This document shows positions 55,801 to 62,321 of a stretch of 64,000 nucleotides of DNA, piece by piece. Both the position numbers and the translations under genes were made by a program. Each line of letters begins with the position of its first letter. The first letter of the stretch is position 1. Under the pieces are notes generated by a model, which searched no databases, was not told the DNA's origin, and was given only the letters and a program-made list of their open reading frames with translations. Source of the DNA: Sarcomyxa edulis (lineage: Eukaryota; Basidiomycota; Agaricomycetes; Agaricales; Mycenaceae); the NCBI GenBank assembly GCA_009761415.1, contig QUOL01000011.1, positions 992,001 through 1,056,000 of the forward strand, read 5' to 3'.

Positions 55801-56672
55801 GGGTGTAAGACTTGTAGGCCCTTACACAGTCAGTGCTTCGATTCCCGAAGGCTCTCAGGAACGTACCACGCTCAGGCTTCCCTTGAGCGCGTTGGCACGC
55901 TTCCTTATCTCCCAGGCTTTCCTAGGGAGACGAGACTTCGGAGACGAAGATCTATGCCCGAGTCACTCAAATAGATTACTTACTTTAACAATATAATGCC
56001 CTTGCCCAAGGTGAAGTTCGGAGGTTCTCGACGAAGTATGGCTTAGGCTGGGCTGATGGGTGTAAGTGATAAGAAGGATAATCTATTGTCACGCGTAACG
56101 CGTGACTCATGAGTGGGTCGTGACATGATAGTAAGTAAATGAAAATGTAAGGAAACGTCGATCTTGAAAGTAAAAGTAAGCAAGGTAAAAGAATATGTGA
56201 ATGTCCGCTACACCTACCCCAACATATGTGCATCACATCATCTGATTATCCCGTACAGAACGACTTCCTCGAGCTCAGGCTCCCCGGGCTGATGTGATTT
56301 CTACTGCTGCTGCTGCCGTTCCACTACGTACGTGTCACATCTAATTTATCTATTTCTCCTCTGCTCATTACAGAATTCTCAGCTCCACCCGTAACCCCGG
56401 ATGAGCTTGCTGCACTTATTGAGCTTCGACCTAATCCTCCAGGGTCAAAATGGTATCTTGTTTCGGCGGGGATAGAGCCTGGAATCTATTCCAGCTGGTA
56501 CGTGTCAGTATGTATAGAGCTTGCTGTCGTATCTGATATTATCCGTAGGTTTGAGGCTCACCCCCACGTCAATGGTGTTACGGGATCCAGTGCAGTAGGA
56601 GTTGGAACCCGGGAGGCAGCGCTAGCAGCGTATACAGCCGCATACGATAGTGGCAATATATTTCGTAGATAG
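43849..56672 (+). CDS. small protein with viroplasmin-like (RNase H1 N-terminal) domain, split by a retrotransposon in intron 1
   Basis: Exons 43849-43951, 56259-56327, 56374-56497 and 56549-56672 sum to 420 nt (139 residues). The C-terminal half, KWYLVSAGIEPGIYSSWFEA followed by HPHVNGVTGSSAVGVGTREA, has the G-x-x-PGIY-x-x-W pattern and trailing treeA-like helix of the viroplasmin/RNase H1 N-terminal domain (Pfam Caulimo_VI type), which binds RNA-DNA hybrids in RNase H1. There is no RNase H catalytic domain. Exon 1 encodes a hydrophobic, helical N-terminus (ALTAIVSLLSHIILVLE). Without the 12.25-kb element and one target copy, intron 1 would be 56 nt (GTACGG...CGTACAG), the usual size here. 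Splicing across 12.3 kb is uncertain, so the gene may be silenced. Confidence 0.75.
43967..44466 (-). repeat. 3' LTR of the chromovirus
   Basis: 500 bp, TGTGGTACCCGTGAG to GTCCGCTACA on the plus strand. The same as 55713-56212. In element orientation this is the downstream LTR. Confidence 0.95.
44467..44482 (-). promoter_or_regulatory. polypurine tract
   Basis: On the minus strand GAAGAGTGGGGGGGTT directly precedes the 3' LTR. It overlaps the end of the third ORF. Confidence 0.65.
44481..47360 (-). CDS. third ORF downstream of pol (envelope position), unknown function
   Basis: Open for 959 codons from a GTG at 47360. The first in-frame ATG is at 47147, giving about 888 residues. No retroviral, envelope or enzyme motif is visible. 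Features seen: a Trp/Tyr-rich N-terminal part (TNLERHWFDWMPIRMDDYKN, ARDWKFVNIAHLLRHDIPVF), a Pro stretch (RPAPPPIPDD), a basic Arg/Ser-rich middle (MERDRSRSSDRRRGATFDGP), and a C-terminal region of conserved appearance (PTWYRWSPDLIKLGYLYVNQ; ERVFEILYKKFESG). Upstream of the ATG a hydrophobic run (ILIFFFLYS) overlaps a strong pyrimidine-AG acceptor at 47270, so this run may be intron rather than a membrane anchor. The frame is intact while pol is broken. Similar uncharacterised proteins seem common in mushroom genomes, from memory. Confidence 0.7.
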   Translation of the reverse strand: MSRALIASISCSIFSFIPDILIFFFLYSPQVACGRICVYGLPERPLSRFGCIFLGKPRRENHLGYLESPSEMDHLFCDSRGATLIPNLRQGTDGVDWVEFGFGAQTVPLEAMNYKDSAPLSLHADTGPTGVLMEMDPALEPGWTNLERHWFDWMPIRMDDYKNGLLDLNRSVMPATSYPSQVYRIPERWSDEVKVLMTDLRACCTSIRSRTAYGRNSAIPAAISFDILNRDYSTEKETEIAASQAKRFCLEGLAFLSWWVHSVETWREGLQEVTVTIIEELPLWNRQRRGVLINLARDWKFVNIAHLLRHDIPVFYPWTLAEMADPRFHCYSPAMFIAYKAQLDSVPNSLGMRACDMPGFLDQFPGLREYDHFGQKRNPTPRPAPPPIPDDFEGQTTIIDFTGWCRRVELDNVKATEYRARYHYRLEDGSAGRRIIVYRFRPLRWDEVDVSTVALNDVNLIHLRELYKATCAPPPGITFSIETGLAVRQDNDPVPTLAELSSLMEEKAIIALRLGYAEPDSAETGDEDVVMAEAAMERDRSRSSDRRRGATFDGPRTQRSQVGRAYPAGRRRLRDENHHSGRGGSSDSSRSDASPWVQAMSRDGPARRRSARDNERLYATVLPPSRPTPAESSERRRQRLAFVDDLRERGKRFTNPGSLTSYPTWYRWSPDLIKLGYLYVNQETEFRMRYWANCWEGVSDIEKVLTTAVERGVPFKICTDPKEDHVFLPSDVGSRELAFEVYYGPNLRDHVLDYGRGGLDLYARYRIQLLDVLHRPHARALIGLGGPASWIARRYGGQGLVSAFMHGPSTQVTLHQRGFVDKASFLFFRCDAMSPEELNIVFGYLPAGTFETDRWLWPPEDILWHALQHWRGEWNAACERVFEILYKKFESGIVEPRTRGMWSQFFRSDNRGFQAPEFVPTDVDFEAVNTRLQSGFQGSWNRARIATLRVPEIYNPIDA
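47490..50384 (-). CDS. Pol C-terminal part: RT (second half), RNase H, integrase, chromodomain
   Basis: 964 codons. It opens with [16 protein letters not shown] and the RT active-site block [12 protein letters not shown]. RNase H follows ([40 protein letters not shown]). Integrase has its zinc-binding H-H-C-C region ([30 protein letters not shown]) and D-D-E core ([38 protein letters not shown]). The C-terminus has a chromodomain ([38 protein letters not shown]) that in chromoviruses guides insertion to histone-marked chromatin. The frame overlaps the upstream ORF by 101 bp and is reached only by a frameshift, so the copy is probably not translated as one polyprotein. Confidence 0.93.
   Translation of the reverse strand: [964 protein letters not shown]
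50284..55551 (-). CDS. Gag-protease-RT (first half) polyprotein, frameshifted
   Basis: 1755 codons from a GTG at 55551; the first ATG in frame is at 55332. Gag carries a collagen-like Gly/Pro tract (about 53500-53800), a capsid-like domain (LPAWDGNHSTAIKYFWNIQE), and a CCHC zinc knuckle CKVCGSKNHWDKEC. The aspartic protease has the DSG motif (VDIRIDSGADISLVSEELYL). RT begins with IDKWYEMGVIEESKSPWSAP, RFCVDYRKLNAVTIPDEFPI and SSLDALSGFTQLEMDPEDVE, and runs to HRGLFQY. There the frame leaves the RT sequence and ends 30 codons later, while the RT continues in the +1 frame from MPFGLRNG. A few residues normally present between these blocks are missing, which points to a small deletion rather than a programmed shift. 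Confidence 0.92.
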   Translation of the reverse strand: MYRPRAGSVDHSDRLLVRTSTKFTTVAAERRGVLSAKRTSPTPRLISPQSGSFATPTSSKISVDGIISSPSNDMATQTVSQDDLEQTSDDAPLSREEGAGGIRNSEGYALTAMEALMLEYEQNTEALSSTKARATQYAGKRTLGSRDVLDMGVPREARHSRFTLELNFARAIEQTVSELQDYCKRAAELVPGRTTHFIVDPFGLSLTTLRGCDTLAEMSVAWSTLRTRLELAQKYLLKYQSEYNFDDHRRLLSPVSTAPSIYDSPRGSPSPSQQMTRMYREIPHLREQLSFEQRNRVKAGELITDVLHPPSPLLAAFPEREPELRPATVYYDESGVRHARTIPARTSYKAGREFQLPLDDSLVTRRTRPPRKSVTFGPKLGAESVQSSSTNRDSPPHLARETTTYPYVNLPANSFSDRRNSAAPLMGEQTMFKDPASFFRNLGEIRQPAPQKPDAPQPEVLWGAASTFPYGKPPGGTGYGNPRRPSHADFNHKDAREAGLDETPLREEESSESSAEKVHLSLFADSSQEERGYRETSDATPMRDREGAGNEESRSAEPPRTPSGRGDEDEGRPYSFKGYAGYENPSSSRGRPPPGPPGPPGPPGGGGNGGGPPGPPGGGPNGSGPSGFPRGGGGPPGHPRNGGGGPPGPPGPPGPPGPPGPPGNGGNGPPDPGRGFPHPFDAAGNPIAPPYGTMVPTIKPELKQDELPAWDGNHSTAIKYFWNIQEIAALGGWLPEALGYWLWKKLENGSDVQEWFQMLDPGRKSFMRSHYLNYLEVIKREYLGKTWQQRMNLEFGQQKFRQRGHEDETPQKFISRRIMYTRMLANADYGGPLEVYVVMTRAPIAWSTILHLDGIADSATLYSRVVENSEALAYAARSLTDNVVTTANLSKVLKQLGVSTNVESGSRWRTDPTKRAHLARAEDGLEEEESASFVEDSGKGKLTEESILREAYQTLKRNPRPPPKGGYPFPKNDTVTTQMGKLPPSPCKVCGSKNHWDKECPNWNVYLERERRNANFASSSTGEEENIYASAYGVFLNRRLGDETVDLSRGPGASESDFDSAFPSLSQETFASKRDSEECKTEAKGPSSRTTPRVTVEVEEDESWETHRRMPTAKSGVLESDEDEEEEEIVRREAHASFKESLDEYYWNNDGKMRMDDDGRASSGNARDGFENLQTEANYAESATEFRLEEHSPPYDDAAVTRLPKKRFRPAGCSAVGVSVLMTRGWVGSTADQEVDIRIDSGADISLVSEELYLSLRSPPPIQTGVKMQLWQLTDKTESLKGYVTLPIIMITAEGHRVETEAEVYVVPGMTVPILLGEDYQLNFELSVDRNVERGTRLTFGGTDFSIPVEGVDRSPDFGRMRQSAYLVSHFIKRKLHRRDKAKRRRMKRQQEEASHVVRAARDYKLRPHECKPIEIVGDLGVEREWLVEKTLLSQNDQSYFAVPNVLITASKPWIPICNPSDRPHIIRRGEIVGSLRDPGSFFDSPRNREHFDLLESDASRIKTIVEVNMALTDDSKTSPMSSKPSEQAADDDETYGPKTAAMPDLTVYPSSEMEKLIDVGELPEHLRTKAWEMLARRQGAFGFDGRLGHHPAKVHIRTADGQVPIAVPMYGSSPAKRQVMDEQIDKWYEMGVIEESKSPWSAPVVIAYRNGKARFCVDYRKLNAVTIPDEFPIPRQTEILSSLSGAQVLSSLDALSGFTQLEMDPEDVEKTAFRTHRGLFQYALWVTERSIDFPAGDAVGAGPLSMAFLPGLHR
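53500..53800. repeat. collagen-like GPP/GGN repeat in gag
   Basis: The DNA repeats GGTCCAGGAGG/GGACCAGGTGG-type units that encode runs of PPGPPGPPG and GGNGG in Gag. Expansion or contraction of such tracts is common. Confidence 0.8.
55696..55708 (-). promoter_or_regulatory. candidate primer-binding site of the chromovirus
   Basis: TGGACAAATCCGG on the minus strand, four bases inside the 5' LTR, starts with TGG as expected for pairing to a tRNA CCA end. I cannot name the tRNA. Confidence 0.5.
55713..56212 (-). repeat. 5' LTR of the chromovirus
   Basis: 500 bp, read as identical to 43967-44466. In element orientation this is the upstream LTR that would hold the promoter. Followed on the plus strand by the target copy CCTAC. 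Confidence 0.95.
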
Positions 56673-56806
56673 AATGTAAAAGGCTATCTCATTTCACAAG
56701 TCACCTTAAGTTGTAATTTCCCAAACGCAATCACTCATCGTGATGGCCTAAGTAACTACCCAGACTCCGAAATGAATCATCCGTCTCAATATCAGACTCT
56801 TCAGGC

Positions 56807-58496
56807 CTATGTCATTTTGTCCAGTTGTGAAGCAGGTAACATGGAAATAAACACATACCTGTCCGAAACACCGTTCAGTAGCTCTGTCCACCCATCAGTG
56901 TCGAGATCATGTGTACTTTGATGAGACCCGTAGTGGCCTTGAGCAGCAGATGTCAATTCCTTTGCAAATCGCTTTTCCTCCCAAGACTTGTATAATCTCT
57001 TTGGAGGCGCAAATCTTTGTTTCAACAACAGAGACTGAGGTGAAAGCTGGTCTGGCTTTGGTCGGGAATGTGTTTGGTTTGGAAGCAAGTGCGATGACTT
57101 CGAGGCTGGTACAGATGCTTCGTTCGTGTTTGCTGTGTATCGTCTCTTTGAAAGAGCTAATTTCTGCTTCGACAGCATAGACTGTAGCTTCAAGGCCGGT
57201 CCAGATGCCTCGTTAGAGTTTTTTGTGTTGTATAGTCTCTTCGAAAAAGTAAGTCTCTGCTTCAACAACAGAGACTGTAGCTTCAGGACCGGTGGAGATG
57301 CTCCGTTCGTGTTTGCTGTGTATAGTGTCTTTGGAGGCGCAAATCTCTGTTGTTGAAACAGAGATTGAGGTGAAAGCTGCTTTGGCTTCGGTCGGGGATG
57401 TGCTTGGCTTGGAAGCAAGTGTGATGGTTTCAAGGCCGGGACAGATGTTTCGTTCGTGTTCACCGGTGAACCTGTGGGCTTGGGTGTTGATCGTCCTAGC
57501 GCTTGTAACTTTCTTTTTCTAGGGAGGTTCAATAGGTGTATATGATATTGTTTTGCTGCTTATACTTACTTTGCCATACGCACTCGTGCCTTTTCCTTCA
57601 ATAATTCACGATTTCTATTAAGATCAGATGTGTTAGTGTCCAATATCAGATGAACATTAAGTTCCCTTACTTTGCCGCATACTTTGCACATGCGAGCCGA
57701 TGTGCTTCCTTTTTCTGAGTTGAGGTCCCCATGGAGCCGTAAGGAACTGTGGAACTTGGCTAAAAGTCTTCGAGTCGCGATCCGCGTCCCAGTCATATGA
57801 CCCGCAAATTTCCTCTTTGGGACATGTGGCTGAGATTGACACAGAGACTTGTTTAAAACTTGGGGATGGCAGCAAGTCAAAGATGGCCCTGAAATATGTT
57901 TGCTAGAGGTCTATTAGTGTTATGACACCTTAATAAAAATTCTCTCATGGCCTCTGGTCTACCGAGCTGTCACAACGTCGCAAACAAGAATTCCTCTGCA
58001 AGATGTTTCCGGATGTTGTGAGCGATACAATCCATCGAGACGAATTCTGAAGCGAGCGATCAGCACTCCCCAGGGTTTGAATTGCTCTGAGCCCCACTTG
58101 AAATTTAGGCGAATATCGCTATTTCGGAGTCCTCGGTCGGAGCAGTGGCAATGCATTCCCCTGATATAAGATCATCTGAGTTCTTAGAATCACTGTAGTA
58201 TGCCTCCAGAACCTATCTGGAATACTTGAAGGTGACCCCTTGATTTGTTGTCAAGATATAGTGCTATAGATTAGCACCTCATTCAGATATAGAACCGCAT
58301 AGGACTCAACATCTGGAAGCCGGAAATATACCAGGATATTTGAGCATCTTCTGGAGGCATATATGAGTATCATGCAAAAAGATCTGAAAGAATCGAGTTG
58401 TTGTGGCCAGCGGAGTGTACAAAAAGTCTTCAGATCTGCTAGAATCAAGTTCCGCGCGTAGATTACAGTGACTCGTAGGCTATTATCAGAGTACAT
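56807..58496 (-). CDS. hypothetical protein: C2-like upstream exons and a repeated Lys/Gln/Pro-rich C-terminus
   Basis: The C-terminal exon (about 57531-56807) joins in phase to an upstream exon ending KEKARVRMAK through an intron at about 57569-57532. The C-terminal part contains two copies of a long unit (SHLLP-x-Q-x-H-x-RPKP-x-QLSPQSL, then QRFAPPK-x-LY) and two copies of a shorter unit (LKLQS-x-L-x-KQ, then SKR-x-Y). It ends in GWTELLNGVSDRYVFISMLP and so on. Upstream frames read SLRVTVIYARNLILADLK, LPDVESYAVLYLNE and RLNFKWGSEQFK, which resemble strands of a C2 domain (a Ca/lipid-binding module; compare the LNPxWNExF signature). Exon joins between 57600 and 58500 are not resolved, and a CKVCGK motif lies near 57675. 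It converges on the viroplasmin-like gene, with 134 bp between the stops. Confidence 0.45.
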
Positions 58497-58714
58497 CTTA
58501 GACTCGCAAACTCATTCGGCGGACATACCTTTATACAACCAGGGATATGGTACTTAGGTAGCACTCATACAACGGTATATACTTTTCAGAACCTCCAAGT
58601 GGGTATACAGACGCTGAGAGGTAGTTTCGTCGCCATTCCAGGCGATGAAAGTAGCGCGCGGATGGCGGCCCGATTCAGCCAGCCAATGAGGGCGCTTGTT
58701 CGGACTTTGCCGAT

Positions 58715-58751
58715 GTTCGCGATAATGTTCGCGATAATGTTCGCGATAATT
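58715..58751. repeat. three tandem copies of TTCGCGATAATG
   Basis: 12-bp unit repeated three times, in frame with each other on the minus strand (NII/ANI repeats). Confidence 0.9.
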
Positions 58752-59382
58752 TCGTTCGACGCGGACGTCTCGCTCACCGTCACCGTCACCCCTTCCGAGT
58801 CGTTCTAAAAAAGGTGAGAATCGTGCAACGTGAGTGAAACGTCTCTCACATTTTCGTACCCTACAGCGCGCTATCAAAGCCCTGGCCATCGACCATCATC
58901 AACGCCAAAGTGCCTTGGACGGCGCTTCACGTCTCGCCGCACCGCATCTCGCCTCACTGTTCGACTGCAGTTTTTACAAGCTTCACGCTCCGTGGCCTAC
59001 GATAGACACAGAAGCGCGGCCAAATTATCAAGAAGAGGTGGGCGGCAAGACGTGTAGTCACGACTCGCGGTAAAATTTTCAACAAGGTGCGTCTCGATTT
59101 CGTCTACTGGGAATAGAACTGACGTACAGACACAGCGATGAGGGATATCGCGGATGTCGTTAACGCTTGCACCTATCCAGGAGCGATACGCCTGAAGAGT
59201 CGGACTCAGCGATCACGAATATTGCTGGCATCGTCGACACCTACGCCTTGCCAATACCGATACGCCTGAAGACCAACCTCGCCCTACTCCTACTCCCATT
59301 CTACCAGAAGACATATCCAGAGTCACCTATCGATCATTCTCTCCATCCCTGGCCATCGACGCCGACTCGGAGTCGCGTTGGA

Positions 59383-59426
59383 CGACACCTCATGTTTAAA
59401 CGACACCTCATGTTTAAACGACACCT
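59383..59426. repeat. 18-bp tandem repeat
   Basis: CGACACCTCATGTTTAAA occurs twice in a row and is followed by a partial third copy. Confidence 0.9.
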
Positions 59427-60390
59427 GAGCTTTCGACTCACGGATAGATGTAACGGGAGACACCTAGGAAGGGTTGAGATTGACGATGGGTGTATAAAAA
59501 AGGTGCGTTCAATTTTTTTTACCGTTTCCTCGTGCCCATCAAGCACACCCTACCCTCAGTATCCTTCCCATCCACAACAAGTTCATCGACAGCGAGTTCA
59601 TTGACATCGACAACGACGAACACATCGAACACCTAAATCGACGACAACTACTAGTATTCCATAGCTGGCACCGCCGAAGATGCTCGTCGACGACCGCCTC
59701 CCTCATCAGTCCCGGCATCTTCACCTCAAAACCCCTGCCCACCCGATCTCCTTCCAGCGTCGTTGACTGCCTACAAAGACGACGAGAATGACGATAAGGG
59801 AAGGCTGAAAGGTAGCATCCCAGAAGTAGTAAGTACTTCAAGGCTTACATCTGGAATTATCTCACTGACTAATTCACCAGATCTCTACATATGAGCGACG
59901 TTGTTGATGTCGTCGATACCTGACCTCGTTTGTACACACGCTACTCAAGCCGCCCACGTCGTCCACCTCACCATCTCAACAATTGTCGACTGCATTCCGT
60001 CCGTATCCGATGGCATACAGCTTCACCGAGACGGAAGAATTCCAGCAGGTCATATCGGATCACCTGGCCAACGTTGGCCAGAACGATCGAAAGGGACGAC
60101 GGATCAAGGTATGTTTCTCCAGCTGCTGCCCTCTTCGTCAGTCAAGACTCAACTCCCACCTATATCGTCCATTTCTACTCAGCCTACGATGCGACCCTTT
60201 CGTAGCCTTCAGATCACAAGGCAGACGATCAGGCCAACGGACGCGGCGATGAAGGGTAGGCTGCGTAGCGAAGGTGGTATGGAAAATGCGAGATGGGGTG
60301 GGCGAGTATCCGACGATCAGGCCAACGGACGCGAGACGCTCTGAATCCACGGTGCGTTCCTGTATGCCCTCACCTTAATATCTTGATCTC

Positions 60391-60610
60391 ACTGCCCTGC
60401 AAAATCCCCGGCATTCTCAGGACACGACGAGGCGACGATTCAACGCCAGTGCTTCAAGACGCCTACTCTCGCACTCGCGGTCTTCCTGAATATCTCTATA
60501 GCACTGCCTTGCAAGGTCCCCGGCGTTCTCAGGACGCGTCAAGGCGACAATCCAACGCAAGTTCCTCAAGAGAACTATTTTCGCACTCGCGGCCTTGCGT
60601 CAATCAAATT
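60391..60610. repeat. 112-bp imperfect tandem duplication
   Basis: ACTGCCCTGCAAAATCCCCG at 60391 and ACTGCCTTGCAAGGTCCCCG at 60503 each open a block that continues through TCTCAGGAC and ends in CGCACTCGCGG. Confidence 0.8.
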
Positions 60611-61673
60611 CTACTATCCTGGGGCTTCAGGCAAGTTCAAGGTATGTTTTTCTACTCTATTTGCTCCCTCGAAAGTGACGATAGGCCCAAGGACAAGCAG
60701 TCATCTTTGTTCTTAGAATTGCAACGTCAATCGAGGGAGGGAGGGCAACGCGTTCGCTTCCCAGTAGCTCGATGACTCGTAGACTTGCGACTGGTAGGTC
60801 TTTTGTGAAACTAAATACTGCATACGCCTACGCTCAGTACTTAGACTTAGGAAAGAGTGCGTAGACATCTCAACGTTACATCGGAGCTTTAGATTTCTAT
60901 ACAATATAGCTACTGGTAAGTATGGTTGTAAATCCGGCTGGCCCATTGCGGAGCGTTGACAACACGGACAATAACAGGGACTCTTCGCGGCCGGTCTGAA
61001 TAGGAGAAGCAAAGGCCAGCAAGCTCTACTAGGACGAGGTGTACCTTACTGAATATCGATTTCGTGCCTTGGATCGAAATTCAGGAACCGCGTGTTATTC
61101 TCGCGCGCATAATATTATAACACCCACACATATTATTCTTGTGGGTCTCGCAGAGTGCGAAGACGAGATTTTCGATGGAGGCGTGAGGGTCAGTCTTGCC
61201 TCTGGATGGTCTCAATGTCTGAAATCTATACTGGACGCCTTAGGGAAAATTTTTCCCTCCTCGCTACCTATTTTTTGCAACCAGCTGAAGAGTGACAGGC
61301 CACGAGAACGCTTACTGGCGAAGGGGAGAACAACTCCACCTCGCTCCACAAACACGCAGTCCGCAGGCCGTCGATGTGATCTCACACGGGTGAGCTGGTC
61401 TGCTTCGTGGTTCAATGAATATTTATTTCACATTTGCTGACGAACTCGTCCTTAAATTTCAGTCCCCGGGACATCGAGAGCCCCATCCAATGGCCCGTTG
61501 ACACTTGTCCACATGCTGCTCGATCGACGATTTGCTCGATCGTCCTTGATATAATACTCGGGCTCCTTTTCGACATGTTCTGTCTTTCCTCCCCCCTCCT
61601 CAAGCCCCCCATTCTCGGTGAGTATGATCCATCCCTCTTCGTTTTCAAGTTTGTTTTTCTGGGCAGCAGTCTG

Positions 61674-61768
61674 CAGAGCCTTACCACAGGCACGCGCTGC
61701 AATGAGAGTGTACCCCAACTTCCGTCCGTCGCTACATATGGTTCGCAGAGCCTTACCACAGGCACGCG
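61674..61768. repeat. 23-bp direct repeat
   Basis: The unit CAGAGCCTTACCACAGGCAC with GCG at its end occurs at 61674 and 61746. Confidence 0.85.
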
Positions 61769-61862
61769 ACCGTATATTCAGGCTTCGCGTCGCTGTTGTG
61801 GGTATATAGTATCTCTTCATTGACCGCTCTGGTGGCGCTAGGCATGCACGCGATGTTTATTG

Positions 61863-62112
61863 ATCTGATGGCACACCCCCTGACCGCCAATTACTGTTCC
61901 ACTTTGTGGATCTAATCTACGTGCACTAAACGAGGCCCATCAGATACGACATTCGCAGATTGCCTGGCGTACTACCTTTGTTATCGATGTTTTTTCTTCT
62001 TCTTTGAGCATGAATGGCGACGTTCGTTATATCTGATGACACACCCCCTGACCGCCAATTACCGTTCCATGCATGGATCTAATCTACGTGCACTAAATGA
62101 GGCCCATCAGAT
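61863..62112. repeat. two 82-83 bp units with inverted ends ATCTGATG/CATCAGAT
   Basis: Copies at 61863-61945 and 62031-62112 share CACACCCCCTGACCGCCAAT and GGATCTAATCTACGTGCACT. Each starts ATCTGATG and ends CATCAGAT, and the pair has a period of 168 bp. Confidence 0.85.
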
Positions 62113-62321
62113 ATGACATTCGTTGCCGCACGTTGCTCGATGTACTATAGTTATTATCAATATTTTGTTTACCTATTTAACATGCTAACTTCATCATCAG
62201 TCAGACCTATCATCTCCCTACACAACCCTCTGGGCTTCTCTTCCAGAAGGTGAGATGATTGCTCACTCTGTTCGATAAGGATCCTGACAATTTGATCCCT
62301 ACAGGTTGGATAGTGAGCGCG

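Larger units (their letters stand above)
43967..56212 (-). mobile_element. Ty3/gypsy chromovirus LTR retrotransposon, 12.25 kb
   Basis: Bounded by two 500-bp LTRs (TG...CA) that I read as identical, and by the 5-bp target duplication CCTAC (43962-43966 and 56213-56217). In element orientation (minus) the order is 5' LTR, PBS, a gag-protease-RT ORF, an RT-RNase H-integrase-chromodomain ORF in a shifted frame, a third ORF of unknown function, PPT, 3' LTR. Integrase followed by a chromodomain defines a chromovirus. Identical LTRs imply recent insertion, yet the pol frame is broken inside the reverse transcriptase, so this copy may have moved with help from a sibling or suffered a fresh mutation. 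Confidence 0.95.
58501..62321. other. repeat-laden region without a supportable gene
   Basis: About 3.8 kb with several small tandem and inverted repeats (listed separately) and short open frames on both strands that never join into a model. A frame at 58834-59073 (RAIKALAIDHHQRQSALDGA) looks coding but is isolated. It may be a relic of duplicated genes. Confidence 0.4.
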
